Part shown: positions 7,628-15,992 of the stretch, piece after piece
How the letters are laid out: each line of letters opens with the position of its first letter
Numbering within the stretch: the first letter of the stretch is position 1
Assembly (NCBI GenBank): GCA_958296105.1
Contig: OY282441.1
Location: 248,001-312,000 of the forward strand
Length of the DNA: 64,000 bases
Origin: an uncultured Dehalococcoidia bacterium
GTDB lineage: Bacteria; Chloroflexota; Dehalococcoidia; Lucifugimonadales; UBA1123
Direction: 5' to 3'
Translations under genes and position numbers: made by a program
The notes under the pieces: model-generated
What the model was told of the DNA's origin: nothing
Databases searched by the model: none
Seen by the model: only the letters and a program-made list of their open reading frames with translations

Positions 7628-7893
7628 CGTCCTCCGCGGAGGACGTGTACGCCTCCGAGCGACACCCGATCCTCAGCGCAGTCTCCCAGTCGCCACGCTT
7701 GGGCGCGCGAAGGCGCATCAAGTGGGTCGTGTGGCACTCGCCGCCGGCGGTGACGCGGACGTAGCAGTGGTGGACGGGCAGGGAAGTGATGTCGTCCTCG
7801 CGCGTCTGGTCGTGTTCCAACTTCCATCGGACGGCGGGAGCGTCCCCTGATGCCGAACCACGGCGGCGTCAGGTTCAGAATGGACGCGGGCAT
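7628..7893 (-). pseudogene. unassigned decayed coding sequence
   Basis: A minus frame (KLEHDQTREDDITSLPVHH, CYVRVTAGGECHTTHLMRLR, PKRGDWETAL) looks protein-like and lies directly upstream of the replication-relaxation relic. It has no clear start and I do not recognise the family. It is probably another broken gene of the same element. Confidence 0.25.
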
Positions 7894-7901
7894 CTGAGCA
7901 G

Positions 7902-8363
7902 CTAGACGTCGGAAGCGCCCTCTCCGCCGTTCGCACCTCCGCCTCGCGCCTCCTCCAGCTGCCGCTCCAAGTCGCGGATGATCTCTTGAGCCTTTGCTTC
8001 TCGCTCAGCCCGCGCCTCTCGCTCCTTCTCCAGCTGCCGTTCCAGATTCCTGACGACCTCTTGCGCCTTCGCCTCAGCCTCCGCTCGCGCCTTCGCCTCC
8101 CACTTCTCCTTCATTCTAGCCATGATGATCATGCCGACGACCTCCACATGTAGAAATACGACCCATGACAAAGCCGCGCCCAAGCCGAGTCTGGGCACCA
8201 GTGCCAGATCTTCGATATAGACGTATGGGCGCAGAGCCTCCGAAAAGGCGTTCCACGAGAGTGAAATCAACCAGAACGAGATGGCCGCGATAAAGATCGA
8301 CCAATACTCCCGCAGCCAATCTCGCGATTCGTTTCGATCTCGCTCCTCCATCACCGACATCAT
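7902..8363 (-). CDS. small two-TM coiled-coil membrane protein
   Basis: This 153-residue protein begins MMSVMEERDRN with a GGAG about six bases upstream. Two hydrophobic segments follow (residues about 24-45 and 60-82). A charged coiled coil with duplicated EREAKAQEIIRDLERQLEE units fills residues 85-140. It has no signal peptide and no recognised domain. It is one of the few intact reading frames in the accessory region. A 22-base palindrome shared with the parA relic lies 12 bases upstream of the start, so the two may have been under one regulator. Role unknown; membrane-anchored coiled-coil proteins of mobile elements often act in exclusion or partitioning, but nothing here proves that. 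Confidence 0.6.
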   Translation of the reverse strand: MMSVMEERDRNESRDWLREYWSIFIAAISFWLISLSWNAFSEALRPYVYIEDLALVPRLGLGAALSWVVFLHVEVVGMIIMARMKEKWEAKARAEAEAKAQEVVRNLERQLEKEREARAEREAKAQEIIRDLERQLEEARGGGANGGEGASDV

Positions 8364-8374
8364 AGCATCTCCGA

Positions 8375-8396
8375 GCTAACTTGCTGGCGAGTTAGC
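8375..8396. promoter_or_regulatory. 22-base palindrome, copy 1
   Basis: GCTAACT and AGTTAGC arms flank an 8-base centre (TGCTGGCG). A second copy with the same GCTAAC/GTTAGC arms and TTGCTG centre lies at 12737-12758. One sits just upstream of the small membrane protein, the other upstream of the parA relic. An operator or parS-like site is likely. Confidence 0.55.
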
Positions 8397-8557
8397 AACG
8401 TGTCAGCCGCCGTCAAGACCGCGCTTCGCCAGCGCGTCCTCGACCCGCGGTCTAATGGCATCGAGGCAGGGTCACCCCTTCGGAGCGTGGCGACGGGCTT
8501 GAGCCGCTGAGTCATCTGTTCGGGCATACGAACCAGAACGCCCTTGCGAGGCCACAA
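8397..8557 (-). pseudogene. possible small ribbon-helix-helix-type gene relic
   Basis: The minus strand reads RKGVLVRMPEQMTQRLKPVA, similar to the first strand and helix of CopG/Arc-type small DNA-binding proteins. A second frame ends DAIRPRVEDALAKRGLDGG, similar to their C-terminal helix. A frameshift separates the halves. It lies next to a palindrome, as expected for a partition or plasmid-control regulator. Assignment is tentative. Confidence 0.25.
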
Positions 8558-8649
8558 GTCGTCGGAGCGCTTCGGCCTCGCTCCGGGGCCGCTCCCCCTT
8601 GGCGTTGGATCTGTCGCTTCCCCTCGGTCTAATGTTCATAGAAGTCATC

Positions 8650-8945
8650 TCATAAATACCTGAGCAAGATGACGATGGATCCGAGATGAACGAAGCCTAG
8701 GCAGCTTTCGGCATGGCACTCATACCTGACCACCAGTCTGCGGAAGTTGCCCAACCGGGCGAACAGTCTCTCGACCTTCCAGCGTCTCTTGCAACGTCGC
8801 AGCGGCCTTCCGTCTTGGGTCTTTGCGATTGCGTCTGTGAGGCGCAATCATGTCGATCCCTCTGTTCTTGAGCGCAGAATCGAGGGGGTCGGAGCCATAA
8901 GCGCGGTCCCGATGAGTCTTTGGAGCAGCTCATCGACCAGCATGT
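8650..8945 (-). pseudogene. IS5-family transposase C-terminal fragment
   Basis: The frame ending at 8650 reads [19 protein letters not shown] then [12 protein letters not shown] and [15 protein letters not shown], the C-terminal ExxR...N..R block of IS5-family DDE transposases. The preceding piece (LVDELLQRLIGTALM, and [14 protein letters not shown] in another frame) is out of frame. The first two-thirds of the transposase are absent; the sequence joins directly to a different transposase at about 8950. Confidence 0.75.
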
Positions 8946-8949
8946 CTTC

Positions 8950-9587
8950 CAACGTGGCTGCTAGCTGTCCTGTTGGATTTGAGCGCGATGATGAACTCCT
9001 TTGCCCAGATCGCTGTGGATGAACTCCATGTTCTCCTTGGACGAAAACCAGCTGTCTGCCAGAACATGGCGATACTCCAGCCCGTTGTTCTCGCATACTC
9101 TGAACATCCGACGCATCAGCTCGTTCTTGATGGTCTCACCCCTGCGTTTGAGTTGCCCTGTGGCTTCGTCTGTGAGCTCGACCGGCTTGTGGATGACCTC
9201 GAATGCCACAGGCAGCGTCACGCCCTCGGAGTGATGGACACAGCTGAGGATGTCGACGCCCTTGACCGAGCGTCCCTTGCTGTGATCGAAGTGCCAGGTG
9301 CCTATCTCGTTCTCGTCAGTGTGAGGCTTCTCTTGTATGGTGTCGTAGAAGATGAGCGCTCCATCCGAATGCTGTATCGTTCGCGCCATGGGCTTGACCA
9401 GCTTCCAGAGAGGGTTCTGGAGTCGTAGTCGTCCTCTGCGAGGAAGCGAGTCACCTTGTCATGGCTGATGGCGGCGTCTGTCATGGCAGACAGCCCCGTC
9501 GCCTTCGTCAGATAGTCGATATACAGTTCCAGCAGTTCTCTGTTCATCGCTCAAGGGTAGCATCTGCCTCAGTTTGCGCGTAAGGTC
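8950..9587 (-). pseudogene. IS4-superfamily transposase N-terminal half, frameshifted
   Basis: Starting at ATG 9547 the protein reads MNRELLELYIDYLTKATGLS then AISHDKVTRFLAEDDYDSRTL. It shifts frame near 9390 and continues MARTIQHSDGALIFYDTIQE, KPHTDENEIGTWHFDHSKGR and VLADSWFSSKENMEFIHSDL. These are the first DDE motifs of a transposase family within the IS4 superfamily (IS701-like). It stops at the junction with the IS5-like fragment near 8950. The outer end at about 9577-9587 carries TGCGCGTAAGGTCA, matching the inverted repeat ends of two other copies at 45.8 and 49.4 kb. Confidence 0.75.
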
Positions 9588-9596
9588 AGTAAGTAA

Positions 9597-12366
9597 CGCT
9601 GAACGTGAGTCAGACGGGGCAGACGCAGCTGGACTTGACGTGGGACGCAGCTGCGTCGAACGGGCCTGCGATAGAGTCGTATCGGCTGGAGCGTCTGGTT
9701 GGGAGCGTCAGCTGGGAGTTGCTGGCGAGTCCGGATGCGAGCGCGAGCGCGACCTCGTATTCGGACACTGGGTTGCGGCTGTTACGCTGTACGCGTACCG
9801 GATACGGGCGATGAATTCGGTGGGGGACGCGGTTCGGTTGGACTCTGTGAGCGTGCCGGACGGCGCTCCGGCCGCAGTGTCCGACCTGTCAGCGAGCGCT
9901 GCGAGCGGCGACGCAGGCTACACGCAGGTATATTTGACGTGGAGCGCGCCTGATGCGAACGGGTCTGTGATAACAGGCTACACGCTCCGTCGGAGCGCTG
10001 ATTTCGGGACGACGTGGACGGATGTATCGACTTCGATATCGGCGACCTCTGCAAGCTACGTAAACATGGGGTTGGCGCTTGGGACGTCGTACACGTACCA
10101 GATTCGAGCGGTGAACGGCGTGGGGCCTGCGGCATGGTCGGAATACGGCGTCTGTGCAGACGGAGAACGCCGCGCCGGATACTGTGTCGGACTCGAGCGC
10201 GACGGCTAACTGAGCGAGGAAGGTGGACTTGACGTGGAGCGCGCCTGCCGCGAACGGGTCTGCGATAACCGGGTACACGCTGCAACGCAAGACTGGCAGC
10301 GGGAGCTACACGGACATATCGGCCAGTATCTCGGAGAGCGCGACGACGTATTCGGACACGAGTCTGACGCCTAGGACGTCGTACACGTACCAGATTCGAG
10401 CAGTGAACGGCGTGGGGCCTGCGGCGTGGTCGAATACGGCGTCTGTGCAGACGGAGAGCGCTGCGCCGGACGCTGGGGATGACCTGAGTGCGAGCGCGAA
10501 CGCTACGCGGGGGATGGATTTGGCGTGGACTGCGCCGGCTGCGAACGGACAGCCCATCACGGGTTACGCGATCCAGAGGCGGATTGAAGGTTCCGCAGCT
10601 TGGGAGCTGGCGACTACGACGCCCATCATGGTGACCTCTACGAGCTATGTGGACAGCGGATTGACTGCTGGGACACGGTACGAGTACCAGATACGGGCGT
10701 CGAACTCAGTGGCCGCCGCCGCGTGGTCGAACACGGCAGTAGGCGAGATTGCGCCGCCCGGTACGCCTGAGGCGGTGACGGACCCTGCGGTTGCGACGTC
10801 GACGGCTTCGACGGTGTCGTTGATGTGGACAACGCCGGATGACAGCGGATCGCCGCTGACGGGGTACGAACTGCGTCGGATGGAGACCGGCGGCAGATGG
10901 GAAGAGGTGCCGGCCGCGATACCGGGGAGCGCGACGATGTACACGGACACGACTGCCCTGCCTGGCACGAATTACATGTACCAGATACGGGCGGTGAACG
11001 CGGTATCGGCGGGAGCGTTCGGACAGTGAACTGAAGTCCTGCATGCGTGACGGACTTGACTGCGACGCCGGAGTCTGGGGAGAATCGAGCTGCGGTGGAC
11101 CGTGCCAAGGGACAACGGGTCAGCGATAACGCGGTACGAACTGGAGCGGCGCGCCGGGAGCTGGAGCTGGGCGTCGGTGTCGTCGTCGATCAGCTCGGGC
11201 GCGACGTCGTATTCGGACACTGGGCTGACGGCTGGCGCGGCGTACACGTATCGGCTGCGCGCGGTGAACTCGGTGGGCGCAGCTGAGTGGTCGAACAAGG
11301 CGTCTGCGACCACGTCCCCGACGCCCTCGACCGGCGGCGATGGCGGCAGCGGCGGAGTTCACCGGCAGCCAGCTGTGGCCAGACCGGTGATCGGCTTTTC
11401 GCCCCATTCGCTCACCTTCAAGGCGGAGCAGGGCGGAGCCAATCCGAGAACACAGACCTTCGAGGTCTGGAACTCCGAAGAGGGCAGCATGAGCCCGGGT
11501 CTCCGAGAACGTGCCGTGGCTCAACGTCTCCCCTGCGTCTGGATCCTCGATCGGACCGGAGAGGAGAGCGCAGATAACCGCGTCCGTGGACGGCCTTGAG
11601 GCAGGTTCTCACAGCGCTGCAATCCTGATAACCAGCGGCAGCGCCAACAACTCGCCGCAGCGCGTCCGTGTCATCCTTACGGTGAACGAGTCTGCGCCTG
11701 ATCGACACCAACTGTTGCCCACCCACCGCGCGGAGATCGAAACGTGTGGCAGGACGGTTCGGTTGGTCGTTCCTGTAGGGGCAGCGCCCTCCAACTTGGA
11801 GGTCGAGTTTAGGAAGCTGGACGCGCAGTCCCTCGGCTCGCCCCCCGGTGACGCGGAGCGCCTCTCGCTCGCAGTCGAGCTGAATACCTTTGCAGCGGGC
11901 AGGGATACTCCCACGCCGACGACCTACGGGAGCGGGGTAGAGTTGATGTTCACCCTTCCGGAAGCCGGCTCGTCCGCGTGTGAAGCTGGGCGCGTGCGCG
12001 TATACCGTGTGAGCGGTTGGAGAATGGACTCTGCTGCTGTACTGTTGCCAAACCGACGAATCGGGTCGGGTATGGGCAGTGTCCGTGCTGACCTACTTCA
12101 GCGTATACGTGATGACCATAGACCAGGCCCAAGCGACGCCCACTCCCACCCCTACGGAAACACTGACGCCCGCGCCCGGCGCGCTCACGCCGACCCCGGT
12201 GTCGACCGACACGGGAGACATCCCGGCCGCCTCGTTCGATGCGTTGCTTGCTCTCTGCGCCGCTGCAGCCGGGCTGCTGATCATCGTGGGCGCTCCCTCT
12301 CCCTCACTGCCAGCAGGAGACCGGGCCCGCGCAGATAGCCGTAACTCCCCGCGCATTCGCCGCTGA
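9597..12366 (+). pseudogene. large fibronectin-III surface protein, multiply frameshifted
   Basis: Successive plus frames encode at least five FN3-like repeats of about 90-95 residues (LTWxAPxxNGxxITGYxLxR ... YxYQIRAVNxVGxAAWS). A BACON/Ig-like block follows (SPHSLTFKAEQGG ... VPWLNVSPASGS ... SGLxAGSHSAAILITS). Then comes a domain near 11.7-12.0 kb, a TPTPTPTETLTPAPG spacer and a hydrophobic anchor (DALLALCAAAAGLLIIVGA). Reading passes through at least five frame changes (about 9770, 10200, 11040, 11500, 12060), so no single product is possible as assembled. The N-terminus with its signal peptide is missing where the IS fragment joins. The intact ancestor was probably a cell-surface adhesin-like protein. 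Confidence 0.8.
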
Positions 12367-12693
12367 GCTTCTCGGCGTTCGACCGCCTCGCCCTGCCCAC
12401 CCGGTCGTCCAGCAGTCCGAGCGTCCACAGGTCTATCCCGGACGGCTGAACGGGAATGACGACTCGGTCGCACACTCGAAGGGTTCCCTCGATCTCGACA
12501 CTGCGCCGGAGGCGATGTCTATACCACGTCGTCGCAACGGCGCGACATCTCTCTAGCGGCGCGGGGAAGCCCCCTGCCTGTATACACCGACGAGAAGAAC
12601 GGCGCGGCCTGCGGTCGAGCGCATTCCGATCAGGTTGGTCACGACTGTCGCCTTGCCCGTTCCGCCCCTCTCTCCGAGCGTGGCGACGATCAT
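12290..12693 (-). pseudogene. ParA-type partition ATPase relic
   Basis: From ATG 12693, behind a GAGGTGA site, the frame reads MIVATLGERGGTGKATVVTN then LIGMRSTAGRAVLLVG and stops within 50 codons. This is the deviant Walker A start of ParA (KGGTGKTT) with Lys-to-Arg and Thr-to-Ala changes. The later motif CDRVVIPVQPSGIDLWTLGL then LDDRVGRAR, characteristic of short plasmid/phage ParA proteins, is found in another frame around 12.4 kb. The gene is therefore broken by frameshift and internal loss. It fits a formerly self-replicating element. Confidence 0.65.
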
Positions 12694-12736
12694 GCGGAGT
12701 CACCTCATACGCGCTTACCCAACAGATCAATAGCCT

Positions 12737-12758
12737 GCTAACTTGCTGTCAGGTTAGC
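12737..12758. promoter_or_regulatory. 22-base palindrome, copy 2
   Basis: GCTAAC and GTTAGC arms around TTGCTGTCAG lie 44 bases upstream of the parA relic start. It is the partner of the site at 8375-8396. Confidence 0.55.
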
Positions 12759-12786
12759 GCCAGTTTAGAAAGGTACAGTTCACCCC

Positions 12787-13155
12787 ATGAAGAAAATCTC
12801 GAATACGTCGACACGTACAGCCCGGAGCTTCCGCTGCGCCTTCAGCGGCGCTTGGACGATGCTGAGGTCTCAGAGGAACACCAAGATTCATCTGGCGGCT
12901 ACGCTGGCAGTCATAGGCTTGGGGATATGGTCAGGGCTGGGGAGCATCGAGTGGGCGCTGCTGGCAGTGGTAACGACCCTCGTGTGGGTCGCAGAGGGGA
13001 TCAACACCGCGCTGGAGACACTAGCCGACAGGGTTCAGCCGGAGTACGACCCTCTGATAGGCAGGGCGAAGGACGTGTCCGCCGGGGCCGTTCTCTTGGC
13101 GGCGATTGGCGCTGCCATCGTCGGGCTGCTCGTGTTCCTTCCGCGCCTGATCTAG
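12787..13155 (+). CDS. dgkA: diacylglycerol/undecaprenol kinase
   Basis: This 122-residue integral membrane enzyme of the prokaryotic DAGK family phosphorylates undecaprenol or diacylglycerol with ATP, recycling lipid carrier at the inner membrane. The family signature EGINTALETLADRVQPEYDP lies at about residues 76-95, followed by KDVSAGAVLLAA. Three hydrophobic segments are visible at about 35-52, 56-74 and 98-118, and the length is normal for the family. The start at 12787 follows immediately after the accessory region and marks the return of intact chromosomal genes. It ends tail-to-tail with the next gene, overlapping by 4 bases. Confidence 0.9.
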   Translation: MKKISNTSTRTARSFRCAFSGAWTMLRSQRNTKIHLAATLAVIGLGIWSGLGSIEWALLAVVTTLVWVAEGINTALETLADRVQPEYDPLIGRAKDVSAGAVLLAAIGAAIVGLLVFLPRLI

Positions 13156-13454
13156 CGCCTCCACGCCATCCAGAACACCGGTAGACCTCCGCCCGCAACG
13201 GCGAGAAGAACCGCCCCCACGGTGGCTCCGACTCCAGCCCATGCCACATCCCGAGTCATGTCCCACAACAGCTGAAATCCGCCAATGCAGCCCAGCGAGC
13301 CGCATAGCGCGGCAAGTACGAATCCCAGCCCTGCCGTCGCAGCTCTGAGAAGCGCAGACCCTGGACTCACTAGGGCGACGACCGCGAATCCGATCCCCAG
13401 GAACATGCCTATGGCCGCGCCGACCACGGAAGCCAGCAGGTGGTCGGGTTCCAT
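13152..13454 (-). CDS. small three- to four-TM membrane protein
   Basis: This 100-residue protein consists almost entirely of hydrophobic helices, rich in Gly and Ala (residues 5-28, 34-60 and 72-95). No family is recognised. A perfect CTATATATAG sits about 19 bases upstream of the start on the minus strand and is a good candidate -10 region. It converges on dgkA with overlapping stop codons. Confidence 0.55.
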   Translation of the reverse strand: MEPDHLLASVVGAAIGMFLGIGFAVVALVSPGSALLRAATAGLGFVLAALCGSLGCIGGFQLLWDMTRDVAWAGVGATVGAVLLAVAGGGLPVFWMAWRR

Positions 13455-13702
13455 GCTCTACTCCGGCCTTCCCTATATATAGGTATCCAGAGGCCGAAGC
13501 GCGGCTGCGGGTATAGCCACACGCACACCCGCTTGGATCGCCGCTCGGACTCATCCACAGCATGGCGCGCAGATGGACGCCCTTCATCAGTCCCAAGCTC
13601 AGGCACGCCGCCGACCTCAGCGCCGACACCTTCTACCCCAAGATCGTGCGGGGAGCTGCGGCGAGATATACCATGTCGCCCGGGACCGGGCGGGCAGGGC
13701 GT
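13455..13702. other. gap, no gene assigned
   Basis: Apart from the AT-rich promoter element at 13473-13482 I see no supported gene. Short frames on both strands have mildly protein-like stretches (for example PRDPNELWIDGLV on the plus strand near 13.72 kb), but none has a start site or recognisable family. Confidence 0.3.
13473..13482 (-). promoter_or_regulatory. CTATATATAG promoter-like element
   Basis: This 10-base palindrome containing TATATA also occurs upstream of the GHKL ATPase gene (26601-26610) and of the fused CoA-transferase gene (35251-35260). It stands out in such GC-rich DNA and is probably a -10 region. Confidence 0.4.
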
Positions 13703-14227
13703 TCACGCTTCCGCGCGACCCGAACGAGCTCTGGATCGACGGGCTGGTTTGCGCCTGCTGCTGCCGTGATCCCAGCCGGGCAGGGCGGCCGCCTGCCGGA
13801 TCCACGCCGACATCTGCTCCACGTCGAGTTCCCCCTCGTGGATGTCGACCCAGCGCGCATCCTTGTCCTTGCCCGAGCCGGGCGGTACGGGTTGCAGCGA
13901 CGCCCCTCGGAAGAATGTCACCTTGACGTAGCGAGTAAAGACATGGAACGACACGAACCACCCCTGACCCTCCACCCCATAGAAGGGCGAGTTCCACCTC
14001 ACGGCCTTGCGCGCGTCAGGCACGTTGCGCGCGATGATCTCGTCTAGGCAGCGCCCAAGCTCACTCTTCCAGCCGGGCATAGCCGCGATGTAGGCTTGCA
14101 CGGGAGCGTCGCCGTCGCCCTTCGCAATCTGCGGGTTGCCGCCTGAGAGGAGCGCCGGCCCCGCGCCTGCTTGGGCGTCGGTCTTCTCCGCGCCCCTCGC
14201 TGGCTTCATGGACGTCTTGCCTGACAT
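13703..14227 (-). CDS. DUF1801-family protein
   Basis: This protein of about 174 residues contains a YdhG/DUF1801 core: PVQAYIAAMPGWKSELGRCL, RWNSPFYGVEGQGWFVSF, YVKVTFFRGASLQP and DARWVDIHEGELDVEQM. Family members are small alpha/beta proteins of unknown biochemical role, often annotated as iron-chaperone-like. The start at 14227 (MSGKTSMKPARG) is chosen because a 72-bp tandem duplication just upstream repeats the same MSGKTSMK start. An alternative ATG at 14332 would read through the out-of-register copy. The Arg-rich last 20 residues look like read-through of a lost stop. Confidence 0.65.
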   Translation of the reverse strand: MSGKTSMKPARGAEKTDAQAGAGPALLSGGNPQIAKGDGDAPVQAYIAAMPGWKSELGRCLDEIIARNVPDARKAVRWNSPFYGVEGQGWFVSFHVFTRYVKVTFFRGASLQPVPPGSGKDKDARWVDIHEGELDVEQMSAWIRQAAALPGWDHGSSRRKPARRSRARSGRAEA

Positions 14228-14401
14228 CGCCTTCACACCTGCGCCTTCCATCCCGTGTTCACTGTTGGCTCTCGTTTCATGGACGTCTTGCCCGACATCC
14301 GCGTTTACCCCAACCCCGAGCTTCGCGCGCATGTCGCCACTGTTACGCTACCCCTCATCGTTTGTGAGGAGATCGACCAAAGACTGCGATGAGCAGCCCT
14401 T

Positions 14402-14478
14402 TGGTGGGCGGTAGAGGACTCGAACCTCTGGCCTTCTGTGTGTAAGACAGACGCTCTAACCAACTGAGCTAACCGCCC
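14402..14478 (-). tRNA. tRNA-Val (anticodon TAC)
   Basis: A GGGCGGT/ACCGCCC acceptor stem, TAGCTCAG D arm, CTTACAC anticodon loop giving TAC, GGTTCGAGTCC T arm and encoded CCA are all present. The gene is 77 nt. Confidence 0.95.
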
Positions 14479-14584
14479 GCGAAGTGTGCGTGACCCCTGC
14501 GACTGACTCTCCCCGTAGCGGGAGTGTGGGGATCTGCCCCGAGCTCGATTCGGGCGTGAAGGAAGTGAGGGTCGGGGAGGGGAG

Positions 14585-14658
14585 CGCGCTTGGCGGGACT
14601 CGAACCCACGGCCTCAGCCTCCGCAGGGCTGCGCTCTATCCGTCTGAGCTACAAGCGC
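14585..14658 (-). tRNA. tRNA-Arg (anticodon GCG)
   Basis: A GCGCTTG/CAAGCGC acceptor stem, CTGCGGA anticodon loop giving GCG and GGTTCGAGTCC T arm are present. The 3' CCA is not encoded. A GCG rather than ACG anticodon means no inosine is needed to read CGC. The gene is 74 nt. Confidence 0.93.
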
Positions 14659-14692
14659 GCGCTTTTCATTCCAGCCCCATCTTGTGAAGGGC

Positions 14693-14778
14693 TGGTGCCG
14701 AAGGAGGGATTCGAACCCACACACCCGTAAGGATACTACGTCCTGAACGTAGCGCGTCTACCATTTCGCCACTCCGGC
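14693..14778 (-). tRNA. tRNA-Leu (anticodon CAG)
   Basis: A class II tRNA of 86 nt with a long variable arm (GTATCCTTACGGGTGTG), anticodon loop TTCAGGA giving CAG, and encoded CCA. Confidence 0.95.
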
Positions 14779-14845
14779 AATCTCGTTTCGAGCGCTGCTC
14801 GCTGCCCTTCGGAGCCGGCCTCGCCCAATCCAAAGACCAAAGCCT

Positions 14846-14921
14846 TGGTGGGCGATCGAGGATTTGAACCTCGGACCTCTCGCGTGTGAGGCGAGCGCTC
14901 TAACCACTGAGCTAATCGCCC
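14846..14921 (-). tRNA. tRNA-Val (anticodon CAC)
   Basis: A GGGCGAT/ATCGCCC acceptor stem, anticodon loop CTCACAC giving CAC, and encoded CCA; 76 nt. It is the second valine tRNA of the cluster. Confidence 0.95.
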
Positions 14922-14989
14922 CGGCTTCTCCGTTGCCGGCCCGCAACCCTCTGCTGTTAACATCAGCGCCATTCCCGCCAGCGCGAGAG

Positions 14990-15061
14990 TGGCAACGACA
15001 GGGTTCGAACCTGTGACCTAGCGCTTATGAAGCGCCCGCTCTACCGCTGAGCTACGTTGCC
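14990..15061 (-). tRNA. tRNA-Met (anticodon CAT), elongator type
   Basis: A GGCAACG/CGTTGCC acceptor stem with anticodon loop TTCATAA giving CAT. The fully paired first acceptor base pair and lack of a run of three G-C pairs in the anticodon stem favour an elongator. A CAT anticodon could also belong to a lysidine-modified Ile tRNA. CCA is not encoded. Confidence 0.9.
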
Positions 15062-15153
15062 ACACAGGGTCGCCCGTAAGAGAATGATAGAGTATGCGCG
15101 CTCGCAGTGTCAAACCCCCTGCCGCGCTCATCGTCTCGATCCTCGCCCAGCCT

Positions 15154-15936
15154 CTACTCATACTCCCCGGTCAGCGGACGCGACCGCGACCGCGACAGCC
15201 GCCTCGGCAGGCCCCTGAAGAACCCGCCCCAGGTCGGCGGATCGGGCCGTGTCCGAAGCAGATTCCGCACTGCGCCACTGCCCCCGCTGCGCAGCGGCTC
15301 GCCGTGTCCGCCGCACACCGCCTCGAACTCCATCTCCGCCAGACGCTTCAGAGAGCGAACGTAGCTGGCGCGACTGTATCCCGGAAACGGCACCGATCTG
15401 CTGATCCGCTCCCCGTCGCTGAAGATCGTATCGCCCGAAAACAGTATCCCAGACTCCTCCATCAGGAAGCACAGGCTGCCCGGCGTATGGCCCGGCGTGT
15501 GGATAGCGCGGATCCCGCCGTGAATCGGAAGCACGTCCCCATCCTCCACCAGACGGCGCGCCACCGCAGGCCCTCGCAGAGGCAGCGGCGAGCGAACCAT
15601 CCCCAGCGTACCCCTGTACGCCAGCGCCCGCCGCCCGTCCGAGGTCGCCACCGTATCCGCTCGGTGAGCGACTATCGCCGCGCCCGTAGCCTTGCTCAGC
15701 GCGCCCGCCGCGCCCGTGTGATCCGGGTGTCCGTGCGTAACCAGTATCGTGCGCAGATCCCTAGCGCGCCTGCCGATCGACTCGATGTACGCCAGCGCAC
15801 CCCCGCCGCTCCACGGCAGACCCGAATCAACCAGCGTCAGCCCTTCCCCCTCTATCAGGTACACCCTCGACAACCTGACACTCGGCAGCATATGAACACC
15901 TGAGAATATCTCCAACGCCCGCTCCAGCTGTCCCAC
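15154..15936 (-). CDS. MBL-fold metallohydrolase
   Basis: This 260-residue beta-lactamase-fold hydrolase has the metal site THGHPDHTG (HxHxDH) near residues 68-76, then HTPGHTPGSL near 148 and GDTIF near 168. The C-terminal HGEP adds the last His. Substrate is unknown; the layout fits glyoxalase-II/quorum-lactonase-like hydrolases. The GTG start at 15936 gives the usual N-terminal strand; an ATG at 15891 is possible. The last 30 residues are Arg-rich and unusual. It is divergent from the next gene across a short AT-rich promoter gap. Confidence 0.8.
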   Translation of the reverse strand: MGQLERALEIFSGVHMLPSVRLSRVYLIEGEGLTLVDSGLPWSGGGALAYIESIGRRARDLRTILVTHGHPDHTGAAGALSKATGAAIVAHRADTVATSDGRRALAYRGTLGMVRSPLPLRGPAVARRLVEDGDVLPIHGGIRAIHTPGHTPGSLCFLMEESGILFSGDTIFSDGERISRSVPFPGYSRASYVRSLKRLAEMEFEAVCGGHGEPLRSGGSGAVRNLLRTRPDPPTWGGFFRGLPRRLSRSRSRPLTGEYE

Positions 15937-15992
15937 TAAACACCGCTCGCTAGACTATAATAATACCCCAAATACACATACGGAGAGAGCCA

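Noticed and set aside
13560-14047. Plus-strand frames of 117-161 codons opposite the DUF1801 gene
   Set aside because: Only a short stretch (PRDPNELWIDGLV) looks protein-like; most overlaps a convincing minus-strand gene, and no start site is present.
15094-15903. 269-codon Arg/Pro-rich plus-strand frame
   Set aside because: Opposite strand of a clear MBL hydrolase; composition typical of a GC-rich shadow frame.
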